A stretch of 23,819 nt of DNA, from assembly GCA_002346525.1 (NCBI GenBank), contig DDZY01000066.1:1-23819 (forward strand), read 5' to 3'. Each line of letters opens with the position of its first letter. Position 1 is the stretch's first letter. Position numbers and translations under genes: made by a program. Source of the stretch: Proteobacteria bacterium UBA2996. Its GTDB lineage: Bacteria > Pseudomonadota > Gammaproteobacteria > Arenicellales > UBA868. Below are positions 1 to 7,407 of this stretch, piece by piece. The notes beneath the pieces are model-generated. The model was given only the letters and a program-made list of their open reading frames with translations, had not been told where the DNA came from and ran no database searches.

Positions 1-1
1 C

Positions 2-1006
2 AAGGCGAGGCGCTATCTTTTCGAACACGCTCGTGACGATACCGGCGAGCCTTTCATGCTGACAGTGTCACTGATCCAACCGCATGATCCCTATCTTTGC
101 CGCCAAAGCGAATGGGATCTTTATGCTGACGAGGATATCGACCTGCCGAGGCTGCCGCCCTCTTCAGCTGCTGATCCCCACAGCCAGCGCCTGCGCCACG
201 GATATGGCGCCGCGGATCTCGATTTAGATGAGAACACGATCCGCAACGCGCGACATGCCTATTACGGCTCGGTGAGTGACATCGACAACAAGGTAGCCGG
301 GTTATTGCAGGTGCTTGAGGAGAGCGGCTTTAAGGACAATACCATTGTCATCTTCACTTCAGATCACGGCGACATGCTGGGAGAAAGGGGCATGTGGTTC
401 AAGATGTCGTTCCTCGAACACTCTGCCCGTATACCGCTGATCATTCACGCACCGGCTCGCTACTCGCCCCGACGTGTTGGGGCAGCGGTTTCTCTGGTGG
501 ACCTCCTGCCGACCCTGGTCGACATGGCCACCGACGACCGGGGTGTGGAATATGTCACTCCCATAGAGGGACACTCATTGTCGCCACACCTTGCGGGAGA
601 AGCCGGTCATAATGAAGCGGTCGGAGAATATTTCGCCGAAGGAACCGACACGCCACTTTTTATGCTTCGTCGTGAGTCGACTAAAGCCATCTATTCCGAG
701 AAAGACCCGCTTCAGCTTTTTGACCTTAGCAATGATCCCGATGAGATCAACAATCTGGCATCGGATCCGGATCAGCAGAGCGCTATCCAGGCGATCGAAA
801 CGGAAATCACACAGCGCTATGACATCAAGACGTTGACCGAAAAGGTTCTTGAAAGCCAGCGCAGACGAGCCCTCCTCAAAACCGTCATGCAGCGCCAGTC
901 CCTCGCGTGGGATCATGAGCCCCGCGGGCGTGCCAGCGAATCCTATATTCGAAACTCACTCCCACCCTATGAGCTTGAAAAGCGCGGCCGCTTCCCGTCC
1001 GCCTGA
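2..1006 (+). CDS. betC: Choline-sulfatase, 3' part (5' end outside window)
   Basis: The reading frame is open from base 2, so the gene begins upstream. About 334 C-terminal codons are present, against roughly 500 residues for the family. The enzyme hydrolyses choline-O-sulfate to choline and sulfate in the cytoplasm and feeds glycine betaine metabolism. Visible BetC-like blocks are VSLIQPHDPY near the start, YYGSVSDIDNKV, the alkaline-phosphatase-fold metal region SDHGDMLGERGMWFKM followed by a SARIPLIIHAP block, and a C-terminal tail (AWDHEP ... SYIRN ... LEKRGRFP) of the kind found in the choline-sulfatase C-terminal domain. The catalytic Cys/Ser that becomes formylglycine lies upstream and cannot be checked. 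The 3' end overlaps the next gene, suggesting translational coupling. Family assignment is firm; substrate specificity is inferred from these blocks. Confidence 0.88.
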   Translation, partial: KARRYLFEHARDDTGEPFMLTVSLIQPHDPYLCRQSEWDLYADEDIDLPRLPPSSAADPHSQRLRHGYGAADLDLDENTIRNARHAYYGSVSDIDNKVAGLLQVLEESGFKDNTIVIFTSDHGDMLGERGMWFKMSFLEHSARIPLIIHAPARYSPRRVGAAVSLVDLLPTLVDMATDDRGVEYVTPIEGHSLSPHLAGEAGHNEAVGEYFAEGTDTPLFMLRRESTKAIYSEKDPLQLFDLSNDPDEINNLASDPDQQSAIQAIETEITQRYDIKTLTEKVLESQRRRALLKTVMQRQSLAWDHEPRGRASESYIRNSLPPYELEKRGRFPSA

Positions 1007-2972
1007 TGCCAGGGACTCCTTTTTGACCGCCTACGATCACCTTCTGTCTCCACTCGATATCGGGCCAATACAGGTACGCAATCGCGTACTTGTCTCAGCC
1101 CACGTCCCAGGTTTTGCCGAAGACAACAAACCCGGCGAGCAGTATGTGGCCTACCACCGTAATTATGCGAAGAACGGTGTAGGACTTCAGATCACCGGCG
1201 GAACCCCGGTGCATGAATCGGGACTCCTGAGTGTGAACAAAGACAGTCTGTGGAACCTCAACGACGAGATTATTCCGGGTTACCGCACATTGGCCGATGC
1301 GGTTCACCAGGAAGGGGGGCGGATCCTTGCCCAGCTTGCGCATAGCGGCGGTACCGTTCTGATCAGCCAACCCGGCCGGGAGAGTTGGTCGGCATCAGCG
1401 GTACGTTCGGAGACCACCGGCAATATCTCACATGAGATGACCTTAAGTGAGATTCAGGAGGTCATTGATGCCCATGTGCTAGCCGCCCGGCGGGTAGCGG
1501 CAGGCGGCATGGACGGCGTTGAGATTCTCGGTGCCTTCGGATTTTTGCCCCAGGCCTTTTTGTCACCGCTGACCAACCAGCGGACCGACCGTTATGGAGG
1601 GAATCTCAAGAACCGGATGCGGTTTCTGATGGAACTGCTCGAAGCCGTCAAAGGCGAACTCGGTCCCGGTTTTGTGCTTGGGGTTCGCTTGCCGGGCGAT
1701 GAATTTGAACCCGGCGGACTTGACCTCGCCCAGATGCGCGAAGTCTGTAGCCAAATGGATGCGAGCGGACTCGTTGATTACTTCAACGTCATCGCCCATA
1801 CCAACATCACACATCTCGGCCGGGCACGTCACTGGGCACCGACACCAACGCCCCATGGCGTCTTTGTGCATCTTGCGGCAGGGATCCGTGAGGTAGTGGA
1901 GGTTCCGGTCTTTACGGTGGGCCGCATCGTGGATCCGGCGCACGCTGAAGACATTCTCGCCCGGGGCCAGGCGGACATGGTCGGCATGACCCGGGCTCAT
2001 ATCTGTGACCCGGAGATTCTTCCCAAAATCCAGGGTAAGATCAAAAGCCATGTCCGTATCTGCGCGGGCGCCAACGTCTGTATCGCCAACCGCTACGCCG
2101 GAAAACCCATCCGCTGCATCCAGAATGCCTCGCTACCCACGCCGGGGGCTGCGCTTGCGCCAGCGCTGCAACCCAAGGAGGTTGCCGTGATCGGGGCAGG
2201 TCCCGCTGGGCTGGAATGCGCCCGCATTGCGGCTGAGCGGGGCCACCGGGTTACCGTATTTGATGGCGCAAACCGGCCTGGCGGACAACTTGCGCTCTGG
2301 TCCAGTGCCCCTTCCACAAAAGAGCTGGCCCGGGTGATCGACTGGCGCCTGGAGGAACTTGAGCGCCTGGGCGTTTCCATCACGCTCAACCGCCTGATGG
2401 AACGAAAGGATATTCTTGCGCTTGGCGCCGATGCGATCGTGATTGCGACCGGAGCCATGGATACCTGCAGGGAATTTCCGGGCGCCGACGGGATACCCGT
2501 GTTGTCGCCTCATGAAGCCCTGGGGGGCCGTCCGGTCAATGCAAGCCGAGCCCTCGTTCTGAACGAAGGCCGCGGTCAGGCAGGGCTCACAGCGGCAGAA
2601 GCGCTCTTGCATCAGGGCATCGCAACCGAGATCGTTACCTCGGATATCGCTGTTGCCGCTGATTTGGATCCCACCAACCGCTCATCGTGGTACGAACGCC
2701 TCGGCAAAAAGGACTGTAGTTTCACGGCTGCACATATTGTCGAATACGTCCGGGGATGCGCGGTGACTTTGCGCAATGTCTTTGATGAACGGGTCAGTAC
2801 CCGGGACGGGATCGATCTCATTGTGGATTGGTCGGGATGCCGGGCTAACGATGCGCTGATCGGCAACTGGGATGATCATTCACTGGAAGCGATCTCAATC
2901 GGCGACTGCCGGGCACCGCGCACCGTCGAAGTCGCGATCAGCGAGGCGGCAGCGGCCGCAAAGGCGCTCTAG
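969..2972 (+). CDS. FMN/[Fe-S]/FAD oxidoreductase, dimethylglycine/trimethylamine dehydrogenase and 2,4-dienoyl-CoA reductase type
   Basis: This 667-residue protein has the family's three-part layout. An Old-Yellow-Enzyme TIM barrel spans about residues 20-350, with ILAQLAHSGG, DGVEILGAFGFLPQAFLSP and NQRTDRYGGNLKNRMRF. A short Cys cluster follows at 365-383, then an FAD/NAD(P) Rossmann domain from about 407 with VIGAGPAGLECARIA. Relatives demethylate N-methyl amines (DgcA, stachydrine demethylase, TMADH) or reduce dienoyl-CoA. The choline-sulfatase upstream favours an N-methyl-amine substrate, which is inference. The Cys cluster reads C365, A368, C371, C383, so one usual iron-sulfur ligand is Ala. 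The ATG at 969 overlaps betC by 38 bases; a TTG at 1023 preceded by AGGGA is an alternative start. The frame is open further upstream, but that part lies inside betC. Confidence 0.85.
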   Translation: MSLKSAAASRPPDARDSFLTAYDHLLSPLDIGPIQVRNRVLVSAHVPGFAEDNKPGEQYVAYHRNYAKNGVGLQITGGTPVHESGLLSVNKDSLWNLNDEIIPGYRTLADAVHQEGGRILAQLAHSGGTVLISQPGRESWSASAVRSETTGNISHEMTLSEIQEVIDAHVLAARRVAAGGMDGVEILGAFGFLPQAFLSPLTNQRTDRYGGNLKNRMRFLMELLEAVKGELGPGFVLGVRLPGDEFEPGGLDLAQMREVCSQMDASGLVDYFNVIAHTNITHLGRARHWAPTPTPHGVFVHLAAGIREVVEVPVFTVGRIVDPAHAEDILARGQADMVGMTRAHICDPEILPKIQGKIKSHVRICAGANVCIANRYAGKPIRCIQNASLPTPGAALAPALQPKEVAVIGAGPAGLECARIAAERGHRVTVFDGANRPGGQLALWSSAPSTKELARVIDWRLEELERLGVSITLNRLMERKDILALGADAIVIATGAMDTCREFPGADGIPVLSPHEALGGRPVNASRALVLNEGRGQAGLTAAEALLHQGIATEIVTSDIAVAADLDPTNRSSWYERLGKKDCSFTAAHIVEYVRGCAVTLRNVFDERVSTRDGIDLIVDWSGCRANDALIGNWDDHSLEAISIGDCRAPRTVEVAISEAAAAAKAL

Positions 2973-3020
2973 CACTAAAGCTCCTTTCCTCTCAGTCAGG
3001 CCCATTCCTCTGGTTTGCAT

Positions 3021-3398
3021 TTAATCACCATTAGGTCTTGGCGAATAAAAGAGCAATACAACAGCGCCCTCTTTGCTACCCGCCGTGTGCAATGCGCCCG
3101 GAGCACGCACAATAAAATCACCCGGGCCATACACATGATCCTGATCAAAGAAGGCACCTTCCAGCACATAAATCTGCTCGTATTCACTATGGCCATGCAT
3201 CTCCGAAAAAGCACCGGCGTCCACCTTCATCAGCCACGTGCGGATTCCCTGGCTTTCGTCTTCTATTAATGGTTTTACCCAAAATCCAGGGGCATCGCTG
3301 CTCTGCCAGGGAATCTCCCGGGACTTCAACATTAATGATTCTCCGATCGGCATCTTCAACGCAACCGCATTATCAGTCGCTTTGAACATCTCATTCAT
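3021..3398 (-). CDS. Small cupin-domain protein (ChrR-like cupin)
   Basis: This is a 125-residue single-domain cupin. Metal-ligand positions are visible as H68, H70 and E74 in HGHSEYEQIYVLEG, with the later His at 104 in APGALHT; GPGDFIVRAPG is the usual turn between the two cupin motifs. The ATG at 3398 is preferred over a longer frame because GGAG sits about 8 bases upstream. Cupins of this kind either bind a metal and act on small molecules or serve as sensor domains like that of the anti-sigma factor ChrR. There is no N-terminal zinc anti-sigma domain and no sigma gene nearby, so a regulatory role is not supported. The gene is divergent from mscS and convergent with the flavoprotein gene. 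Substrate unknown. Confidence 0.8.
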   Translation of the reverse strand: MNEMFKATDNAVALKMPIGESLMLKSREIPWQSSDAPGFWVKPLIEDESQGIRTWLMKVDAGAFSEMHGHSEYEQIYVLEGAFFDQDHVYGPGDFIVRAPGALHTAGSKEGAVVLLFYSPRPNGD

Positions 3399-3536
3399 CT
3401 TGGCGCTCCGCTCTAGTTTCTGCCCAAGCTGGCAGGCATTCGAAATTGACATCCCAATTTTATGCCCAAGAATGCTCCTCCCTGCACGACTGACCGCACT
3501 CTATGCGCAGACCACTATTGCAGTTAGACTCGTTTG

Positions 3537-4394
3537 ATGGACAAAGAACTTTCCGCCCACTGGAAAGCGCTGATCGAACTCGCCACGAGTTATGGTCTCG
3601 AACTTATCGCGGCGCTCGTCATACTGGTGTTCGGCTGGTGGCTCGCCGGCCGGGTACAAAAACTCATCCTTCGCGCCTTGGATCAACTGCCGCGCATGGA
3701 TGCCACTCTCAAGCCTTTTCTCTCATCACTGGCTCGGTACGCCATTATCGCGATCACGCTGGTCGCAGTCCTGGCACGCGTCGGCGTTCAAACCACATCC
3801 ATCATCGCGGTACTGGGTGCGGCGGGCCTTGCGATTGGCCTGGCGCTTCAGGGAACGCTCCAGAATATCGCAGCCGGTATCATGCTGCTCGTCTTGCGCC
3901 CCTTTAAGGTGGGTGACTACATAGACGCCGGCGGCACCTCCGGAACAGTCGATGAGATCGGTCTTTTCACGACAGACATGACGACCTTTGACGGGGTCTA
4001 CCAGTCTGTCCCGAACAGTTCTTTATGGAATACGTCGATCCTGAACTACAGCCGTCTGCCGACCCGACGTATGGATGTCCCTGTGGGGATCGCTTATGAG
4101 GACGACGTGGAACGTGCCATGGCGCTTTTGCTGGAGCACCTTAAACAGGACGAGCGCGTCCTCGACGATCCTGCACCCCAGGTTCTGGTCACCAATCTGG
4201 GTGAATCCTCGGTGGATCTCAGCCTGCGTTGCTGGTCGGAGAGGAGCAATTTCTGGGCGCTGAAGTTTGAACTCAACAAGAAGGTCAAGCTCTGGCTTGA
4301 TGCGGAGGGCATTTCCATCCCCTTCCCTCAGCGCGATGTGCATCTGATCCCCGCATCAGACAACGACACCGGCCCAGCGTCAAACGGCGACTGA
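3537..4394 (+). CDS. mscS: Small-conductance mechanosensitive channel MscS
   Basis: At 285 residues this matches the single-module MscS of E. coli in length and layout. Transmembrane segments are at about 22-40, 66-83 and 88-120. The third is the pore helix, with the Gly/Ala-packed VLGAAGLAIGLALQG and NIAAGIMLLVLRPFKVGDYI. The cytoplasmic beta domain follows (GTSGTVDEIGLFTT, SVPNSSLWNTSILNYSR), then the C-terminal alpha/beta cage region. The channel sits in the inner membrane and releases solutes upon hypo-osmotic shock. The ATG at 3537 directly follows an in-frame TTG at 3534. No good Shine-Dalgarno is visible before either, so the exact start is slightly uncertain. An osmotic role suits a genome handling choline and betaine, but the pairing may be coincidence. 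Confidence 0.95.
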   Translation: MDKELSAHWKALIELATSYGLELIAALVILVFGWWLAGRVQKLILRALDQLPRMDATLKPFLSSLARYAIIAITLVAVLARVGVQTTSIIAVLGAAGLAIGLALQGTLQNIAAGIMLLVLRPFKVGDYIDAGGTSGTVDEIGLFTTDMTTFDGVYQSVPNSSLWNTSILNYSRLPTRRMDVPVGIAYEDDVERAMALLLEHLKQDERVLDDPAPQVLVTNLGESSVDLSLRCWSERSNFWALKFELNKKVKLWLDAEGISIPFPQRDVHLIPASDNDTGPASNGD

Positions 4395-4416
4395 TTCCGG
4401 AGCGTTAACGCCAGGT

Positions 4417-4755
4417 TTAGAGCGCGTCCTGATCCGTCTCGCCGGTTCGGATACGCAGAATCCGCTCGACGTCGTAGACAAAGATCTTGCCGTCTCCGAT
4501 CTTCTCCGTACGGGCAGCCCCGACAATGGCATCAATCACCTGGTCCAGGATGGCCGAGTCGACTGCCACTTCGAGTTTGACCTTGGGTACAAAATCCACG
4601 ACATACTCGGCACCGCGATAAAGTTCCGTATGGCCTTTCTGCCGGCCGAAACCTTTGACCTCCGTTACGGTCATCCCCTTGATGCCCACCTCAGCCAACG
4701 CATCGCGGACATCGTCGAGCTTGAATGGCTTAATGATCGCGGTAACCAGTTTCAT
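4417..4755 (-). CDS. glnB: Nitrogen regulatory protein PII (GlnB type)
   Basis: This 112-residue protein shows all PII signatures. The T-loop carries KGFGRQKGHTELYRGAEY with the uridylylation site at Y51, and the C-terminal signature is KIGDGKIFVYDVERILRIRTGE. It is a trimeric cytoplasmic sensor of 2-oxoglutarate, ATP/ADP and glutamine status that controls partners such as GlnE, NtrB and AmtB. T43 and D54 in the T-loop match E. coli GlnB rather than GlnK (A43, N54). The N-terminus MKLVT looks more like GlnK, so the paralogue name is a judgement. The ATG at 4755 has AGGAG (4762-4766) six bases upstream, which rejects a longer frame reaching 4923. No amtB, glnA or nadE lies next to it. A 7-bp inverted repeat lies in its leader. 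Confidence 0.95.
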   Translation of the reverse strand: MKLVTAIIKPFKLDDVRDALAEVGIKGMTVTEVKGFGRQKGHTELYRGAEYVVDFVPKVKLEVAVDSAILDQVIDAIVGAARTEKIGDGKIFVYDVERILRIRTGETDQDAL

Positions 4756-4761
4756 ATTGCA

Positions 4762-4766
4762 CTCCT
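4762..4766 (-). promoter_or_regulatory. Ribosome binding site of glnB
   Basis: AGGAG on the minus strand lies six bases before the ATG at 4755. It fixes the start of a standard 112-residue PII and rules out the longer open frame. Confidence 0.75.
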
Positions 4767-4772
4767 GCGGGA

Positions 4773-4796
4773 CGGGCCAATCATGACGCTGGCCCG
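4773..4796. repeat. Inverted repeat in the glnB leader
   Basis: CGGGCCA at 4773-4779 and TGGCCCG at 4790-4796 form a perfect 7-bp inverted repeat around a 10-base centre. It starts 17 bases upstream of the glnB ATG, within the probable leader or promoter. It could be an operator half-site pair or an RNA hairpin close to the ribosome binding site. No sigma-54 promoter (TGGCAC-N5-TTGCA type) was found around it. Confidence 0.4.
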
Positions 4797-4976
4797 ATAA
4801 CTGCGCCTGCCTTTTTTGCGGCGAACCGAAGACCGCATTATCGCAAAGATCTCTCTCGACTACATTTCCGCCGACTGCCTGACCGGTTGTGGCATAGAGC
4901 GGAAGGCGCGCCGGGGTTATCATTCACCTCGTTAACGCATAAATGGCCACGTCGTCGCCGGAGCGTAGATTCAGCT

Positions 4977-5005
4977 TTGTGAGATACCTCAGCAACGCTC
5001 TTAAT
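4977..5005 (+). promoter_or_regulatory. Possible sigma-70 promoter for the rhodanese operon
   Basis: TTGTGA at 4977-4982 and CTTAAT at 5000-5005 are separated by 17 bases; each matches the consensus at 4 of 6 positions, and the -10 side is AT-rich. Transcription would begin about 5012, just upstream of the rhodanese ATG. This is a weak pattern match only. Confidence 0.25.
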
Positions 5006-5011
5006 AATTTT

Positions 5012-5023
5012 TGGTCTGGACCA
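5012..5023. repeat. Short palindrome at the rhodanese start
   Basis: TGGTC and GACCA flank a two-base centre immediately upstream of the ATG at 5026. The spacing is too tight for an RNA hairpin, so if functional it would be a DNA-binding site. It could also be chance. Confidence 0.2.
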
Positions 5024-5025
5024 TC

Positions 5026-5856
5026 ATGGTAAACACGTCTATTTTAATCGAGCCGGAAGCGCTGCAAGCAATGCTTTCAGATGCTCAGCTTCTGGTGGTT
5101 GATCTCAGCAAGGCTGCCACGTATGCCCAGTTGCATATCCCGGGGGCGATGCACATGGAGTACTCGATCCTCAATATCGGTACCCAGCCCGCTCCGGGAT
5201 TGCTTCCCCCTGAAGAGCGGCTGGTAAAGATTGCTGGCATGCTGAAACTCGACGAGATGTCCCGGATCGTGGCTTACGATGACGAAGGCAGCGGCTGTGC
5301 TGCGCGTCTTGCCTGGACCCTGCACTATCTGGGCTATGAGTCGGTGCAGGTATTAAATGGCGGACTGCACGCCTGGAGCAATGAGGGTTACCCGGTGAAT
5401 AACCAGCCTGTACTGCCCGATATCAGCGCTACGCTGCCGCTCGCCGCGAGAAATCCCAGTGTGCTTGCTGACGACACATACATCCTTCGGCATCTGGACG
5501 ATGAGTCCGTCGCGCTGCTGGATGCACGCACCCCGGAAGAATATGCGGGAACCAAAGTGCGTGCTGCCCGAGGCGGACATATCCCCGGAGCGGTGAACCT
5601 CAACTGGCTTGACACGATGGACAAAAACCGCAACCTGCGACTTAAGTCCCCGGACATTCTGAACGACGCCTTGAGTACAGTGGGCATCAGGCCTGAGCAG
5701 GAAGTGATCACCTATTGCCAAAGTCATCACCGGTCGGCGCACGCCTGGCTGATGCTAAAATCGCTTGGCTTCCCACGGGTGCGCGGTTATGCGGGTTCCT
5801 GGTCCGAATGGGGCAACCATCCCGACACTCCAGTCACCACGGGTATCTCTCCATGA
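5026..5856 (+). CDS. rhdA: Two-domain rhodanese, thiosulfate sulfurtransferase (RhdA-like)
   Basis: This 276-residue protein has two rhodanese domains, about 5-125 (inactive, no active-site Cys in the loop) and 145-270 (active). The catalytic loop is C231-Q-S-H-H-R-S, very close to the CQTHHRSG loop of Azotobacter vinelandii RhdA, whose active Cys is at nearly the same position. Domain landmarks are HIPGAMHMEY, NGGLHAWSNEGYPV, LLDARTPEEYAG and GGHIPGAVNLNW. The enzyme forms a persulfide on the Cys and passes sulfane sulfur to acceptors in the cytoplasm. The ATG at 5026 gives the normal length; an in-frame TTG at 5011 is possible. The stop codon overlaps the next gene's ATG (ATGA), so the two products are probably made together. 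Confidence 0.92.
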   Translation: MVNTSILIEPEALQAMLSDAQLLVVDLSKAATYAQLHIPGAMHMEYSILNIGTQPAPGLLPPEERLVKIAGMLKLDEMSRIVAYDDEGSGCAARLAWTLHYLGYESVQVLNGGLHAWSNEGYPVNNQPVLPDISATLPLAARNPSVLADDTYILRHLDDESVALLDARTPEEYAGTKVRAARGGHIPGAVNLNWLDTMDKNRNLRLKSPDILNDALSTVGIRPEQEVITYCQSHHRSAHAWLMLKSLGFPRVRGYAGSWSEWGNHPDTPVTTGISP

Positions 5857-6980
5857 TTGTCATTTTGCACCCCGATAGTTCCCTCGATACCGACGAGGGC
5901 AAAGCCGTAATGTCGTATCTCGCGAGCAAATCCGGTATCACGCCCCGAACACACAGTATTACCGGCGCTGACCGGACCCTGTCTGAGATTTACGTGATCG
6001 GAGATGTCGCCGCGCTCGATCAGGCAGAGATTGAAAGCCTGCCGGGCGTTGAAAAGGTGGTGCGGGTCTCTCGGGAATACCGGGTGATCGGCCGCCATGC
6101 CGGGGATGTCCGGGATGCCGGATTCACCTACAACGGGGTGCGATTTGATCAGCACTCGCTTCATGTTTTCGCTGGCCTGTGCGCTGTGGACAACCCCGCC
6201 AATGTTGAAACCATGATGAAACTTCTTCAGGAGCAGGGGCAGGTCTGCACCCGGATGGGTGCCTATAAGCCGAGAACCAACCCCTATTCCTTCCAGGGCC
6301 ACGGCGCCACGTGCCTGCCCTGGGTATTTGAGCTCGCAGGCAAATACGGTATCCGTGTCATCGCTATGGAAGTGACCCATGACTCGCACGTACAGGAGAT
6401 CAGACAGGCGCTCAAGGATACCGGCCACCCCACGGGCGTAATGCTGCAGATCGGGACACGCAACACACAGAACTTTGAGCTCCTCAAAGAAGTCGGCCGA
6501 CAGTCTGAGTTGCCGGTGCTGTTAAAACGCGGCTTTGGTATCACCCTGGATGAATCGTTAAATGCCGCCGAATACCTCGCGAGCGAAGGCAACCGCAACA
6601 TCATTTTTTGTCTCAGGGGCATGAAGACCAACATGGGGGACCCCCACCGTAACCTCGTGGATTTTGGGCATGTGCCGGTGGTGCGTCATCTTACTCATCT
6701 ACCTGTTTGCATTGACCCCTCTCACTCGGTCGGTACCAGAAACGTCGGGCCGGACGGCATCTCGGACCTCATGCATGCAACAGCGCAAGGCGTTATCGCC
6801 GGGGCCAACATGGTTCTGGTGGACTTTCATCCCCAGCCAGAAGACGCCCTGGTGGACGGACCCCAAGCCCTGCGCCCGGATGAACTTTCCTGGTTCTTTG
6901 AAGATGTCGCGATCGCCCGCAAAGCCTATGAAGCACGCCTTGCCCGAGCCCAAGAACACAATGTCTCAACGGAATCCTGA
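5853..6980 (+). CDS. DAHP synthase-like protein (type I-beta, with N-terminal ferredoxin-like domain), divergent active site
   Basis: This 375-residue protein has an N-terminal ferredoxin-like regulatory-type domain (1-75) and a TIM-barrel catalytic domain. Family motifs are recognisable: GLCAVDN (C110), MGAYKPRTNPYSFQG, LQIGTRNTQNFELLKEVG, PVLLKRGF, CIDPSHSVG (H291) and HPQPEDALVDGPQAL (D335). The normal reaction condenses phosphoenolpyruvate and erythrose 4-phosphate at the head of the shikimate pathway. Two usual motifs differ. CERG is CLRG (L254), and the metal-binding Glu of the IEVHPEP block is Asp (VDFHPQP, D324), 11 residues before D335 as the Glu is in the family. It may be a working synthase, a differently regulated paralogue, or an enzyme for another aldol condensation. 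The start overlaps the rhodanese stop by four bases; msrB follows after two bases. Confidence 0.85.
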   Translation: MIVILHPDSSLDTDEGKAVMSYLASKSGITPRTHSITGADRTLSEIYVIGDVAALDQAEIESLPGVEKVVRVSREYRVIGRHAGDVRDAGFTYNGVRFDQHSLHVFAGLCAVDNPANVETMMKLLQEQGQVCTRMGAYKPRTNPYSFQGHGATCLPWVFELAGKYGIRVIAMEVTHDSHVQEIRQALKDTGHPTGVMLQIGTRNTQNFELLKEVGRQSELPVLLKRGFGITLDESLNAAEYLASEGNRNIIFCLRGMKTNMGDPHRNLVDFGHVPVVRHLTHLPVCIDPSHSVGTRNVGPDGISDLMHATAQGVIAGANMVLVDFHPQPEDALVDGPQALRPDELSWFFEDVAIARKAYEARLARAQEHNVSTES

Positions 6981-6982
6981 TA

Positions 6983-7387
6983 ATGAGCAAGAACGAAAGA
7001 CACCAACGCACCGAAGCCGAATGGCGCTCTGCCCTCACAGCCGAGCAGTACTACGTCTGTCGTGAGCACGGCACCGAGCGCCCTTTTTCGGGTGAATACA
7101 ACGACTGCAAACGTCCCGGTATTTATCATTGCGTTTGCTGCGGCGAACCGCTCTTTCATTCGCAGCACAAGTTTGACTCCGGCTCCGGGTGGCCCAGTTT
7201 CTGGCAACCGGTAGAAGGCGCCGAAGTCGATGAGCATCACGATGCGAGCCTCGGCATGGTGAGAACGGAAGTGCGCTGCGGCCGGTGTGAAGCGCACCTT
7301 GGTCACGTCTTTCCGGACGGCCCCCAACCCACCGGCCAGCGCTACTGCATCAATTCCGTTGCCCTGAAACTCGAATCTGACGACTAG
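6983..7387 (+). CDS. msrB: Peptide-methionine (R)-S-oxide reductase MsrB
   Basis: This 134-residue single-domain MsrB reduces methionine-R-sulfoxide in proteins, using thioredoxin as electron donor. The zinc site is C50/C53 (YHCVCCGEPLF) and C99/C102 (RCGRCEAHLGHVF). The catalytic selenocysteine-equivalent is C122 in GQRYCINSVAL. FDSGSGWPSFW is the substrate pocket signature. No export signal is visible, so it should be cytoplasmic. The ATG lies two bases after the DAHP-synthase-like stop, making it the last gene of a three-gene operon. It converges with the transglycosylase gene over a 20-base gap with no clear hairpin. Confidence 0.96.
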   Translation: MSKNERHQRTEAEWRSALTAEQYYVCREHGTERPFSGEYNDCKRPGIYHCVCCGEPLFHSQHKFDSGSGWPSFWQPVEGAEVDEHHDASLGMVRTEVRCGRCEAHLGHVFPDGPQPTGQRYCINSVALKLESDD

Positions 7388-7407
7388 CGAGGGCCGCCGA
7401 CAGAGGT

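Noticed and set aside
849..968. Upstream extension of the flavoprotein frame inside betC
   Set aside because: It would add 40 low-complexity residues unlike the family's N-terminus and overlap betC by over 150 bases; the ATG at 969 or TTG at 1023 suffices.
4402..4411. Palindrome GCGTTAACGC between mscS and glnB as a terminator
   Set aside because: It has no loop and no T-run, and short palindromes of this size arise by chance.
4756..4923. N-terminal extension of the PII frame
   Set aside because: A standard 112-residue PII begins at 4755 with AGGAG at the right distance; the extension does not resemble PII.
4756..5025. Sigma-54 promoter or a small gene between glnB and the rhodanese gene
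   Set aside because: No TGGCAC-N5-TTGCA match was found on either strand and no open frame with a start and ribosome site stands out.
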